This document shows, one piece after another, positions 9,130-19,535 of a DNA stretch of 64,000 bases. The translations under genes and the position numbers were made by a program. The stretch comes from Dickeya poaceiphila (lineage in GTDB: Bacteria; Pseudomonadota; Gammaproteobacteria; Enterobacterales; Enterobacteriaceae). The notes beneath the pieces were generated by a model, which saw only the letters and a program-made list of their open reading frames with translations, searched no databases and was not told the DNA's origin. Numbering within the stretch: position 1 is the stretch's first letter; each line of letters starts with the position of its first letter. Location of the stretch: contig NZ_CP042220.2 of the NCBI RefSeq assembly GCF_007858975.2, positions 3,162,001-3,226,000 on the forward strand, given 5' to 3'.

Positions 9130-12100
9130 TCAGAACGCCATGCTAAACAACGCCTGCGCACTATCATCCTTAACCCGGCTGGCGCGATCCCCCTGATATC
9201 CCAACGACAGGTGAGCACTGTGAGAGAAATCCACCGTGACGCCAGCCCGCATCAGTCGGGTATTATCCGCCAGCGGCAGACCTTCGGTAGTGAAAGTATC
9301 TCCGCCGGAAACAAAGCGTAGCCGGACCTGATTATCATCATGGGTTAAGCGGTGCTGATAGCCGAAATCCCCATACAAGGATACCGGCAGGCGTGACAAT
9401 GGCTGAACTTTCAGACGCAAACCGCCGGTCGCAAAAGCGGCGCGGGTGGTGTCTTTCTCAAACGCCAGCGACGCACCATTTCCCTCTTCCTGTCCGCTTT
9501 GATTTTGCAGCCAGATCCAGGCAGCATTACCATAAGGCTCCACACTGAAGGTTTCAAAGAAATCAAAATGGTGGCTGGCTTCAACGAACCCTTGTGCCAG
9601 ACTGGCGCGATAATCCCCCGTCACCTGACCATTCAGCCCGGAGACATTGATGCCGCGTTGGCTATCGAGGGTGATATAGCTGTAACTGAGTCCCGATCTC
9701 AGATCGAGCATCATCGCCCGATCAGACAGGTAAACGCCGGCATGGTAGGCGTTAAGATCGCCGCGAGATGCACGATCATCCATCGTGATCTGACCTTTTT
9801 CCGCGCCAACGGCAACCCCCAGCGTACCCTGCTCACCAACATGCCGGCCATTGCCAAGCAGCAAACCGTAGCCGTTGTATTTCATACCTGCTCGTATGCC
9901 GTCTCCATCTTGTTGACCATCATATCCCCAGCTACTCACCCAAGGCTCTGCACCTTTGCCCGCCCCCATCATGGTGCTGTTCAGGGTATCGCGCACCGCG
10001 CGGCTGTTGCGAATCAGCGCATTGCGTGCTGTGGCGTAGAATTCGCCATTCAGATTATCAAAAGCACGCCGGGCGCTGTCGGCATCCTGCTGGTCGGCAA
10101 CCGCGCTCAGCACCGCAGTACCCGACTGGTTGTCGATAGCATTCGCAACCGCACTCTGGTTAGCCGTTTGCGCCACGTCGCTAAAGCGCACGTTGTTACG
10201 CACCACGTTGACAAACGCGCCTTGCGAGCCATAAGTCAGTGCATCAGTCAAAAACAGCGAATTATTGGCCGACTCCAGCTTATCGAACACACCGGTTAAC
10301 GTGCCTGCTTTCACCAGCGCAAACCGGTCCCCCAAATGCCCGCTGCCCTGCCCAACCAGCTTCACCGTGCCTGCCAGTTGAGCATTATTGACCACTACCA
10401 GTTGGTCGGCATTACCTTGCTGGTCTATCTCAACTTCATAAATGGAACCGGGGTCAAAGCGTACATTGCCAACCGTGAGTGTTCCGATTGAATTGCCGGG
10501 CGACAGTGTGCCGCCATTCTGCACCACCACTGAACCGTTGATGGTGCCGTGCCCACCCAGCACAGCGCCGGACTGCACCCAGGCGTCACCCGCCAGCTGT
10601 CCGGCATCGCCGGCGACCTTGCCAACAATCAGTTTGCCTCCTTCCACCACAGTCGGGCCGGCAAAGGTGTCATTCCCCGTCAGGTATAGCGTGCCAGCGC
10701 CTTGCTTACGCAGGCCAACATCCAGCCCGGACAACACACTGCCGCTGGCGGTATTTTTCACCTGACCGATATCGTTGCTCCAGGTGCTGTCTACACCTTT
10801 GGTATCAATAGCATAGAGAGCATAATTTCCACCAAATGTGCCGCTACTGAAGTCGCTGTCTACCAGACGTTTAGCGTTCAGCAAGCCGGGGCCTTGTACC
10901 GCTTTAAACGCATTAACTACGCCCTGCCCAAACAACGCCTGATAGTCGCTCTGCGACATCACGTTAATATTCTGATCAGTGGCGGCGCTCAGAATCGCGG
11001 CCCGAACCTGATCGTCCGTCATACTGTTATATGGACTTTTAATTTTCAGCGAGCTTATCAACGTGGTCAGTTCGTCATCGGTAAAGGTAATACCGGTGTG
11101 GGTTGCATAGACTTTGACGGCTGTACCGGTCAGCGACTGATTTTCATCATACTGTTCGTTAGCCAGCACCACCGCTTTAGGCAAATTGTTGCCGGTAAGC
11201 GGCGTCGCGGTGGACAGCAGTACATCCGCAATTTGCTTGCCGCTCATGTAGGGAAACGCCTGACTGACCAGCGCACCAACGCCGGCGACATAAGGTGAAG
11301 CAAATGAGGTGCCGCTGACCCGGAAATAGGTATTGTTGGTGGATGGCGTAATGATGTTGACGCCCGGCGCCAACAGGCTGTAATCGGTCGCGCCCTGTGC
11401 CAGATTGCTGAAGGTAGCGATAAATGCCGCGCTGCTGGTGGGCTGAGACGGATCGAACGCCATGACGTTAATCCAGGTATTGGCGATATTATCCTGAAGA
11501 TGGTTATTATCCAGCACGGTGGGCAATGCGGAAAACAATGTCGGCGTCAAATGCCCTTCGTTCCCGGCAGACATCACCATTAACTGCCCCTGGCTGGCCA
11601 GCACATTCGCCGCACTGACATAAGCGGGAACCACCGTATTTAACAGCAAATCCTGCATGGCGGCAGAATACGAGGAGATCTGGTCAGGATAAAACAGAAA
11701 CCCCCAGCTGTTGCTGATGATTTTCACATCCGGGCGATTGGTCATATCCACCATGCCTTGCAATAAGTCACTGATGGAATTATCCGTTCCCAGCGTTAAC
11801 AGATTGGAATTATAGGCAATGCCCTGTACGCCGACACCATTCCTGGCCGCGCCAATCACCCCGGCTACCCAATAACCGTGTGGGCTGGCGCTGCTGGGAT
11901 CACTGATCCAGTGTGAACCGGCATCCACTTTTCCATTAAACTCATCATTACTGGATAAATCGCCGACGCGGTTAATAATCCCAACCGTCACATCTGCGCC
12001 GCTATATCCCATGGCATAAGCTTCAGCGGCATGAATGGAATCCAGCGCAGCGCCATCACGCATATATTCAGGCGTGCGAAAATCATCAGCGGTAGCAGCC

Positions 12101-12276
12101 AGTGCCGGATGTAATACAGAACCCAATTGAGCCAGCAGCAAGCCGGCAATCAGCCGTCTTTTAAATCGCACTTTATCCAGTCGTTGCCTGCTGTGATAAA
12201 AATCTATTTTTATTCGGTGAGACATCACCGATTTTTTGACATAAGAAAACCTTAACGTATTAAACGTCATGCGCAT
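9130..12276 (-). CDS. Autotransporter with subtilisin-like (S8) passenger domain
   Basis: Type Va secreted protein of 1048 residues from the ATG at 12276, chosen because AGGA lies eight bases upstream; an in-frame ATG 13 codons earlier lacks a site. Order: a long signal peptide ending in HPALAA (about residue 60), an S8 protease-like domain (about 70-350), a passenger-associated repeat and beta-helix region (TLSPGNSIGTLTVG), and a C-terminal beta-barrel ending in SMAF. The catalytic His (HGYWVAG, residue 133), oxyanion Asn (SAGNEG, 239) and Ser (GTSFASP, 324) are present. The catalytic Asp position reads VGIINRVG, Asn102 in place of Asp, and HGTHVAG is altered to HGYWVAG. It may be a weak or dead protease. 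Confidence 0.9.
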   Translation of the reverse strand: MRMTFNTLRFSYVKKSVMSHRIKIDFYHSRQRLDKVRFKRRLIAGLLLAQLGSVLHPALAATADDFRTPEYMRDGAALDSIHAAEAYAMGYSGADVTVGIINRVGDLSSNDEFNGKVDAGSHWISDPSSASPHGYWVAGVIGAARNGVGVQGIAYNSNLLTLGTDNSISDLLQGMVDMTNRPDVKIISNSWGFLFYPDQISSYSAAMQDLLLNTVVPAYVSAANVLASQGQLMVMSAGNEGHLTPTLFSALPTVLDNNHLQDNIANTWINVMAFDPSQPTSSAAFIATFSNLAQGATDYSLLAPGVNIITPSTNNTYFRVSGTSFASPYVAGVGALVSQAFPYMSGKQIADVLLSTATPLTGNNLPKAVVLANEQYDENQSLTGTAVKVYATHTGITFTDDELTTLISSLKIKSPYNSMTDDQVRAAILSAATDQNINVMSQSDYQALFGQGVVNAFKAVQGPGLLNAKRLVDSDFSSGTFGGNYALYAIDTKGVDSTWSNDIGQVKNTASGSVLSGLDVGLRKQGAGTLYLTGNDTFAGPTVVEGGKLIVGKVAGDAGQLAGDAWVQSGAVLGGHGTINGSVVVQNGGTLSPGNSIGTLTVGNVRFDPGSIYEVEIDQQGNADQLVVVNNAQLAGTVKLVGQGSGHLGDRFALVKAGTLTGVFDKLESANNSLFLTDALTYGSQGAFVNVVRNNVRFSDVAQTANQSAVANAIDNQSGTAVLSAVADQQDADSARRAFDNLNGEFYATARNALIRNSRAVRDTLNSTMMGAGKGAEPWVSSWGYDGQQDGDGIRAGMKYNGYGLLLGNGRHVGEQGTLGVAVGAEKGQITMDDRASRGDLNAYHAGVYLSDRAMMLDLRSGLSYSYITLDSQRGINVSGLNGQVTGDYRASLAQGFVEASHHFDFFETFSVEPYGNAAWIWLQNQSGQEEGNGASLAFEKDTTRAAFATGGLRLKVQPLSRLPVSLYGDFGYQHRLTHDDNQVRLRFVSGGDTFTTEGLPLADNTRLMRAGVTVDFSHSAHLSLGYQGDRASRVKDDSAQALFSMAF

Positions 12277-12386
12277 ATGACACATCCTAAAATATAAAGA
12301 AAAACAAAACCTCAATAAGCGGATCGCGCGATCCGATAATTAAGCATTACGGGTGCGTTTTATATGCTGCGTAGGAAATACCGTTT

Positions 12387-12581
12387 TATACCCGTCATAC
12401 TTCAAGTTACAGGTGCGTTGGCTGCGCTCAGTCATCCGAATCACTTACCTGAGTAAGCTCATCGGGATTCCTTCCCTTGCCGCGTTACAAGGCTCAATGA
12501 GCCTTGCCCTGAAGGGCCAACGCGCTGCGTTGTTCAAAACGCAACGCGTTTTGTCCTGAAACTCGAATTATTTAGGGTATA
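12387..12581. repeat. ERIC-like palindromic repeat, long copy
   Basis: Begins TATACCCGTCATACTTCAAG and ends with the complementary-style terminus CTCGAATTATTTAGGGTATA. The core carries a hairpin GAATCACTTACCTGAGTAAG followed by GGGATTC, which resembles the enterobacterial ERIC core. Such intergenic repeats are abundant in Photorhabdus, Yersinia, Serratia and soft-rot bacteria. A short frame inside it is not a gene. Confidence 0.7.
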
Positions 12582-12584
12582 TAC

Positions 12585-12685
12585 GATATATCCGTCATAC
12601 TGCAAGTTGCAGGTGCGCCAGCTGTCGCCAGCAACATTCAAAATGCAATGCATTTCTCCCTGTAACCTGAATTATCTTTGGTATC
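12585..12685. repeat. ERIC-like repeat, shortened second copy
   Basis: Has the same termini as the neighbouring element (GATATATCCGTCATACTGCA at the left, AACCTGAATTATCTTTGGTA at the right) but lacks most of the core. The two copies sit in tandem, only a few bases apart, upstream of the autotransporter gene. Confidence 0.6.
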
Positions 12686-12930
12686 TTCCATGATTCAGGA
12701 ATACATTATTTTTACTTTCACGCCATGATGTTATTTCATATACGAAAAGCAGTATTCCTTGAAGTTATCTTTACACAATGAAAATGAACAAAACAAGCCT
12801 TTTAATTTACAGTTTTATGAATTACATAAAACCAAAATCAAAATGAAACATATGGAATTAAAATAAAACAAAAATAGATGAAAAGATTAATTTTTATAAA
12901 AAATGTAACTCATTAAAATCAAGAAAAATC
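12686..12930. other. AT-rich gap between repeats and yggN
   Basis: About 245 bases, strongly AT-rich, no supported gene and no clear promoter. Its low GC compared with the flanking genes suggests foreign or relaxed DNA beside the autotransporter. Confidence 0.4.
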
Positions 12931-12970
12931 CTAAAAATAAAAAAGGCGAATACACAATAATGCATTCACC
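12931..12970 (-). terminator. Intrinsic terminator of yggN
   Basis: On the minus strand GGTGAAT (12970-12964) pairs with ATTCGCC (12951-12945), and the stem is followed by a T-rich tract (complement of the A-run 12931-12944). It lies 15 bases past the yggN stop. Confidence 0.7.
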
Positions 12971-12985
12971 CTATTTAAATAAAGG

Positions 12986-13699
12986 TTATTTGATTGACAG
13001 CAATAACATCTGACGCTGATTTTCCAGTGAAGTCACCCGATTGCAGACATCGTGACCAAAACGCTGAAAATCCGCTTCCTGATTTTTCCACTCAGTCTGA
13101 ATGGCTTGTTGCAAACCGCCCAGATTACCCATCATCGCCTGCAACGGATTACCGCCGCCACCCAATTGTTTGACACCCATTTCATTGAGGCTATCTTGCA
13201 AGACACCGCCCATCGTTCGCTCGACAATCTGCTGCCCATCCTGCTCAACCTGCTTAATCGCCTGATGATGAAAGGTCAGGCCATCACTGCGATGCTCGAT
13301 AATCCGGTTCATCTGCTGTTTTAGCTGCTCATCCAATGTGCCAAGCCGGTTACGCACATTACTGTCGCTGCCCAACTGCTGCACAATGACCTTGTCCAGC
13401 GCCTGACGCGCTTTTTCCAGATGCTGTTTTGCGCCTTCATCAATCCACGGTAGTTGCTGGCGCAATTCAGCCTGATACGACTTAGCCTGCTGGCGCTGTG
13501 CGGCATTGAGATTCAGTGCGCTACCGTTGCTCAGTACATCACCCTGCGGCGAAATCTGTAAATTGCCGCTGGTGCCGACCACTTTCACACTCTGTGGGCT
13601 GATAATGATGTCATCCTGGGGTTGAACCGGGCACTGATAGGCCGCTTGTGCTTGCCAGGCCAGTAACATCAATGCGCCTAAAGTTATTTTACGCAACAT
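12986..13699 (-). CDS. yggN: DUF2884 family protein YggN
   Basis: A 237-residue exported protein of unknown function, close in length to E. coli YggN (239). I used the ATG at 13699 (MLRKITLGALMLLAWQAQA), which gives a clean signal peptide and has AGGAG seven bases upstream; an upstream in-frame start adds 17 unrelated residues. The mature part has the conserved NAAQRQQAKSYQAELRQQLP and RSDGLTFHHQAI segments. It lies between the autotransporter and yggL. Confidence 0.92.
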   Translation of the reverse strand: MLRKITLGALMLLAWQAQAAYQCPVQPQDDIIISPQSVKVVGTSGNLQISPQGDVLSNGSALNLNAAQRQQAKSYQAELRQQLPWIDEGAKQHLEKARQALDKVIVQQLGSDSNVRNRLGTLDEQLKQQMNRIIEHRSDGLTFHHQAIKQVEQDGQQIVERTMGGVLQDSLNEMGVKQLGGGGNPLQAMMGNLGGLQQAIQTEWKNQEADFQRFGHDVCNRVTSLENQRQMLLLSIK

Positions 13700-13806
13700 A
13701 AAGACTCCTGAAAAAACAGCGCCTGCCGCCAGCCGAACACTCAGCGGCAAAGGCTAACAGCCGTCATCACTGGCGATAGCCGACAGTGATGACCAAAACG
13801 CGCGGT

Positions 13807-14151
13807 TTAACCGAGGGTAGCAGGCAGATCCCACCAAATATCGAACAGATCGCTAACGGTCACATCAGTCAGTTGATGTGCTGTCAGCCAGCTACGTACC
13901 AGCTCGCGCTGTTCGTCGGTACAGTTGCCCAGTTTTTGCAAACAGACCAAACCTTCCCACTGTAGATAGCCACTGCCTTCAAACGCCAGACCATGCGGTT
14001 CGATCACTTCATCAACGAACAAATCCAGCGTACGGTCAATCTCTTGCACATTGGTTCCCTGCGGGAAACGCCAACTGACCGAAAAACCAAATTCCTGAAA
14101 CTCATCAATGTGCAGTTTCTTACGTAAACGACGACTCCGATTCTTAGCCAT
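13807..14151 (-). CDS. yggL: YggL family 50S ribosome-binding protein
   Basis: A 114-residue protein with the conserved start MAKNRSRRLRKKLHIDEFQE and the WEGLVCLQKLGNCT and LFDIWWDLP motifs of the DUF469 family. E. coli YggL binds the large ribosomal subunit. Its start lies two bases after the trmB stop, so trmB-yggL is almost certainly one transcript. Confidence 0.93.
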   Translation of the reverse strand: MAKNRSRRLRKKLHIDEFQEFGFSVSWRFPQGTNVQEIDRTLDLFVDEVIEPHGLAFEGSGYLQWEGLVCLQKLGNCTDEQRELVRSWLTAHQLTDVTVSDLFDIWWDLPATLG

Positions 14152-14153
14152 TA

Positions 14154-14870
14154 TTAATTCCTCTCAAACATCAGATCCCAGACGCCATGACCCAACCGCT
14201 GACCACGGGCCTCAAATTTGGTCAATGGCCGTGACGCCGGACGCGGTACATAATCATTATGGTCTGACAGATTGCGATAACCTGCGACCGAACTCATCAC
14301 TTCGAGCATATGCTGCGCATAAGGTTCCCAGTCGGTCGCCATATGGAACACACCGCCGACCGCCAGCTTACGCTGAACCAGCTCGGCAAACGGCACCTGC
14401 ACAATACGGCGTTTGTTGTGACGCACTTTGTGCCATGGATCAGGGAAAAACAGCTGCACCATGGCAAGCGAGCCATCGGGAATCATGCGCTCCAGCACTT
14501 CTACCGCGTCATGACACATCACCCGCAGGTTATCGACGCCCGCTTCCTGTGCCGTTCCCAGACAGGCCCCGACGCCAGGTACGTGCACTTCTATCCCCAT
14601 AAAATTCTGTTCAGGGTGCTGCTGCGCCATCGTCACCAGAGACGCCCCCATCCCAAACCCTATCTCCAGCACCACGGGGGCATTGCGTCCGAATAAACGG
14701 TCAAAATCCAGCATGTCATTCTGATATTCCACGCCCATCACCGGCCACAAATCATCCAGCGCCTGTTGCTGTCCTTTAGTCAGGCGGCCCTGGCGGCGCA
14801 CAAAGCTGCGGATTCTACGCAGCGGACGCCCGTTTTCATCGAATTCCGGAGAGATGACGTTATTGATCAT
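14154..14870 (-). CDS. trmB: tRNA (guanine-N7)-methyltransferase
   Basis: Methylates N7 of G46 in the tRNA variable loop using S-adenosylmethionine. The start at 14870 ([20 protein letters not shown]) follows E. coli TrmB; the frame is open 16 codons further. The SAM-binding motif [12 protein letters not shown], the [14 protein letters not shown] loop and the catalytic [17 protein letters not shown] stretch are intact. At 238 residues it has the family length. It is divergent from mutY, with the shared promoter region in between. Confidence 0.95.
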   Translation of the reverse strand: MINNVISPEFDENGRPLRRIRSFVRRQGRLTKGQQQALDDLWPVMGVEYQNDMLDFDRLFGRNAPVVLEIGFGMGASLVTMAQQHPEQNFMGIEVHVPGVGACLGTAQEAGVDNLRVMCHDAVEVLERMIPDGSLAMVQLFFPDPWHKVRHNKRRIVQVPFAELVQRKLAVGGVFHMATDWEPYAQHMLEVMSSVAGYRNLSDHNDYVPRPASRPLTKFEARGQRLGHGVWDLMFERN

Positions 14871-15031
14871 AATGCTTTCTGTAAGTCTGATTGGGTTGGG
14901 AAAACGCGCATTATCCAAGGATACGGTTGTTTAGCAAGTAGTCAGAGGCGGAAAGTTCCGGTTTACAGTACATTCACTCTGTGCTGCAATCGCTGTCAAA
15001 TTTTTACCTGCCGGATGACGACGCCTCTATG

Positions 15032-16389
<1,358 letters not shown>

Positions 16390-16455
16390 CTGTAACCTTG
16401 AATGACAAGGGCCGTCAGGCCCTGACGCATCGTTGATCCTGTACGGCTTGATACA

Positions 16456-17538
16456 ATGAAGAAACTGCTTGTTTTGCTGCTTGTCGCCCCATTGTTGATC
16501 TCCTGTTCCAGCAAAAAAGGACGTGAGAACGACGAGGCATTTATTAAAGATACCAACGCCTTCGATATTTTGATGGGGCAATTTGCCAACAACATCGAAA
16601 ACATCTGGGGATTGAACGAGGTTCTGATCGCCGGTCCTAAAGACTACGTCAAATACTCTGATCAATATATGACGCGTAGTCACGTCAACTTTGATGCCGG
16701 TACCATCACTATCGAAACCATTTCTTCAACTAACTATCAGGCCAGCCTGCGTCAGGCGATCATCACCACCCTGCTGATGGGTGACAACGCCAGCAACACC
16801 GACCTCTATTCTGACGCCAACGATATTCAGATCAGCCGCGAACCACTGCTGTACGGCCAGGTACTGGACAATACCGGCCAGCCGATCCGCTGGGAAGGCC
16901 GTGCCGGCAACTTCGCTGATTATCTGCTGCAAAACAAGCTGCAACGCCGTACCTCCGGTATGCGCGTGATCTGGTCAGTGACCATTCAACTGGTGCCTAA
17001 CCACCTGGATCAACGCGCGCACAAATATCTGCCGATGGTGCGTCAGGCTTCTGAGCGCTATGGCATCGATGCGTCGCTGATTCTGGCCATCATGCAAACC
17101 GAATCCAGTTTTAACCCGTATGCGGTCAGCCGTTCTGACGCGCTGGGACTGATGCAGGTGGTGCAGCACAGTGCTGGCCGCGACGTGTTCAAAATGAAAG
17201 GCAAATGGGGACAACCAAGCCGCAGCTACCTGTTTGACCCGGAGAACAACATCGATACCGGCACCGCCTATTTGTCGATGCTGAAAAACGTCTACCTGTC
17301 GGGAATTCAAAACCCGACATCACAACGCTATGCCATGATCACCGCTTATAACGGCGGCGCCGGCAGCGTGTTGCGGGTCTTCTCCAGCGATAAAGACAGG
17401 GCGTTCGGCATCATCAATACGATGTCGCCCGGCGAGGTCTACCAAACGCTGACCACGCGTCATCCATCTGCTGAATCGCGGCATTATCTGTACAAGGTCA
17501 ACACCGCGCAGAAAAACTATCGCGGTTATAGCCGCTGA
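16456..17538 (+). CDS. mltC: Membrane-bound lytic transglycosylase C
   Basis: Outer-membrane lipoprotein that cleaves the glycan strand of peptidoglycan with formation of 1,6-anhydromuramyl ends. The 360 residues match the family. It has a signal peptide with lipobox LLISC (Cys17), a DUF3393 N-terminal domain and the SLT domain with the catalytic Glu in [17 protein letters not shown], followed by ALGLMQV and [12 protein letters not shown]. It lies in the conserved mutY-yggX-mltC order. Confidence 0.96.
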   Translation: MKKLLVLLLVAPLLISCSSKKGRENDEAFIKDTNAFDILMGQFANNIENIWGLNEVLIAGPKDYVKYSDQYMTRSHVNFDAGTITIETISSTNYQASLRQAIITTLLMGDNASNTDLYSDANDIQISREPLLYGQVLDNTGQPIRWEGRAGNFADYLLQNKLQRRTSGMRVIWSVTIQLVPNHLDQRAHKYLPMVRQASERYGIDASLILAIMQTESSFNPYAVSRSDALGLMQVVQHSAGRDVFKMKGKWGQPSRSYLFDPENNIDTGTAYLSMLKNVYLSGIQNPTSQRYAMITAYNGGAGSVLRVFSSDKDRAFGIINTMSPGEVYQTLTTRHPSAESRHYLYKVNTAQKNYRGYSR

Positions 17539-17993
17539 CTGCCGTTTGCCCCGGCTGTTTGCCCCAAACAAGCAATGGCCTGTTTCACCACAGGCCACTG
17601 CCTCACGGTGGTCGGCGCTGCTTGCTGTGCCCCCCTGCCACCACGTCCGCGACATTAACAACGATGAACCTTTCACCAATGCAAACGATTGGTTACAGTC
17701 ATAAGCAAAAACTATTCAAAAAGCCATTTTTCAGACCAAAAGACTTAAAAATAAAAACAAAATAATTTATTGCTCTGATATAAATGAAAAACAAAGCAGA
17801 TAAATAAAACACTCACGTTGAATCAGCGCAGAGAATTTTTGCCTCTCCGGTCAGGAAACGGTAGCATCGCTGGCGTTTTTGAGCCCGACAACAGATAGCC
17901 GGGCCGGAAAAATACCATCCACTCGATGAATCAGGCTGTGACACAACAGCTATTTCATGCTCCTGAATGACAGACAATGGAATCCAACGGGTA
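17539..17993. promoter_or_regulatory. mltC-ansP intergenic region
   Basis: About 455 bases with no supported gene. The middle part (17690-17810) is AT-rich and probably holds the ansP promoter; no convincing -35/-10 pair or operator was identified. Confidence 0.4.
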
Positions 17994-19451
17994 ATGAACC
18001 AACATAAAAACGAGACCGAACACCACGCCAAACGACGCTGGCTCGATTCACACGAAGCGGGTTACCACAAAAGCATGGGTAACCGCCAGGTACAGATGAT
18101 CGCCATCGGCGGTTCGATTGGCACTGGCTTATTTCTGGGTGCCGGCGCACGCCTGCAAATGGCCGGCCCGGCGTTAGCGCTGGTTTATCTGGTGTGCGGC
18201 ATCTTCTCTTTCTTCATTCTGCGGGCGCTGGGCGAATTGATCGTACACCGTCCCTCCAGCGGTAGCTTCGTCTCCTATGCCCGCGAGTTTTTAGGCGAAA
18301 AAGCCTCTTATGTCGCGGGCTGGATGTACTTCCTCAACTGGGCGATGACCGGCATCGTCGATATCACCGCCGTCGCACTCTACATGCATTACTGGGGTAC
18401 CTTTGCCGATGTTCCTCAATGGATGTTTGCACTGGGTGCGCTGGCTATCGTCACCACTATGAACATGATTGGTGTGAAGTGGTTCGCCGAGATGGAGTTC
18501 TGGTTCGCATTGATCAAAGTGGCGGCCATTTCCCTGTTCCTGATAGTCGGCACGATTTTTCTCGGCACGGGCAAAACGCTGGATGGCAACATACCAGGGT
18601 TACACCTGATTACCGATAACGGCGGGTTGTTTCCACACGGTCTGTTGCCGGCGTTAGTACTAATACAAGGGGTTATCTTCGCATTTGCCGGGGTAGAGCT
18701 TATCGGCACCGCCGCTGGCGAATGCAAAGACCCGGAAAAGACGCTGCCCAAAGCGGTCAACAGCGTTATCTGGCGTATCGGTCTGTTTTACGTCGGTTCC
18801 GTCATCCTGCTGGTTTGTCTGCTGCCGTGGAATGCGTATCAGGCCGGGCAAAGCCCGTTCGTCACCTTCTTCAGCAAGCTGGGCGTGCCCTACATCGGCA
18901 CTATCATGAATATTGTGGTGCTGTCGGCGGCGCTCTCCAGCCTTAACTCCGGGCTGTACTCCACTGGCCGCATCCTGCGCTCCCTGTCTCAGGGGGGATC
19001 AGCGCCCAAATTTCTTGGCAACATGAACGCCCAATCGGTGCCTTATGCCGGGATTTTGGTCACCGTCTGCATTCATGTGATCGGCGTATTCCTGAACTAT
19101 ATCGTTCCATCACAGGTGTTTGAAATCGTACTGAATGTGGCCTCGCTCGGCATTATCAGCTCCTGGGCCTTTATCATCATCTGTCAGATGAAACTACGTC
19201 AGGCTATTCGTCAGGGCAAAGCCAGCCCAGTCGCCTTCCGTATGCCGCTGGCGCCGTTTTCTTCCTGGTTGACATTGGCGTTTCTGCTAAGCGTATTGGT
19301 ATTGATGGCGCTGGATTACCCGAACGGCACCTGGACTATTGCCACCATCCCGGTGCTGACTGTCCTGCTGATTGCGGGCTGGTATGGGTTGAGTAAACAG
19401 AAAGAAGACGTTAACCGGCTAAAAGCAGAGCATGAGAAAACTGCGGCCTGA
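17994..19451 (+). CDS. ansP: L-asparagine permease (APC family)
   Basis: Inner-membrane amino-acid:proton symporter with about 12 helices. The protein follows E. coli AnsP closely: KRRWLDSHEAGYHKSMGNRQ, the APC signature GGSIGTGLFLGAGARLQMAG, GVKWFAEMEFWFALIKV and AAGECKDPEKTLPKAVNS. The ATG at 17994 gives 485 residues; an in-frame ATG at 17967 adds nine, and neither has a strong ribosome site. In E. coli nupG lies between mltC and speC, so this is a local gene replacement or rearrangement. Confidence 0.9.
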   Translation: MNQHKNETEHHAKRRWLDSHEAGYHKSMGNRQVQMIAIGGSIGTGLFLGAGARLQMAGPALALVYLVCGIFSFFILRALGELIVHRPSSGSFVSYAREFLGEKASYVAGWMYFLNWAMTGIVDITAVALYMHYWGTFADVPQWMFALGALAIVTTMNMIGVKWFAEMEFWFALIKVAAISLFLIVGTIFLGTGKTLDGNIPGLHLITDNGGLFPHGLLPALVLIQGVIFAFAGVELIGTAAGECKDPEKTLPKAVNSVIWRIGLFYVGSVILLVCLLPWNAYQAGQSPFVTFFSKLGVPYIGTIMNIVVLSAALSSLNSGLYSTGRILRSLSQGGSAPKFLGNMNAQSVPYAGILVTVCIHVIGVFLNYIVPSQVFEIVLNVASLGIISSWAFIIICQMKLRQAIRQGKASPVAFRMPLAPFSSWLTLAFLLSVLVLMALDYPNGTWTIATIPVLTVLLIAGWYGLSKQKEDVNRLKAEHEKTAA

Positions 19452-19477
19452 TGACTGAGATCACTGAAACGCTGTAA

Positions 19478-19509
19478 AAAACCGGGGATGTCGAAACATC
19501 CCCGGTTTT
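19478..19509. terminator. Bidirectional terminator between ansP and speC
   Basis: A perfect 14-pair stem, AAAACCGGGGATGT (19478-19491) with ACATCCCCGGTTTT (19496-19509), around a CGAA loop. The A/T ends serve as U-tracts in both directions between convergent genes. Confidence 0.85.
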
Positions 19510-19535
19510 CTCTTTGGTTGCTCAGCACAAATCCA

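Noticed and set aside
9499-10299. 266-codon open frame antisense to the autotransporter
   Set aside because: Overlaps the conserved barrel domain on the other strand and shows no recognisable protein.
12353-12559. 68-codon frame within the ERIC-like element
   Set aside because: Coding appearance is a by-product of the repeat sequence.
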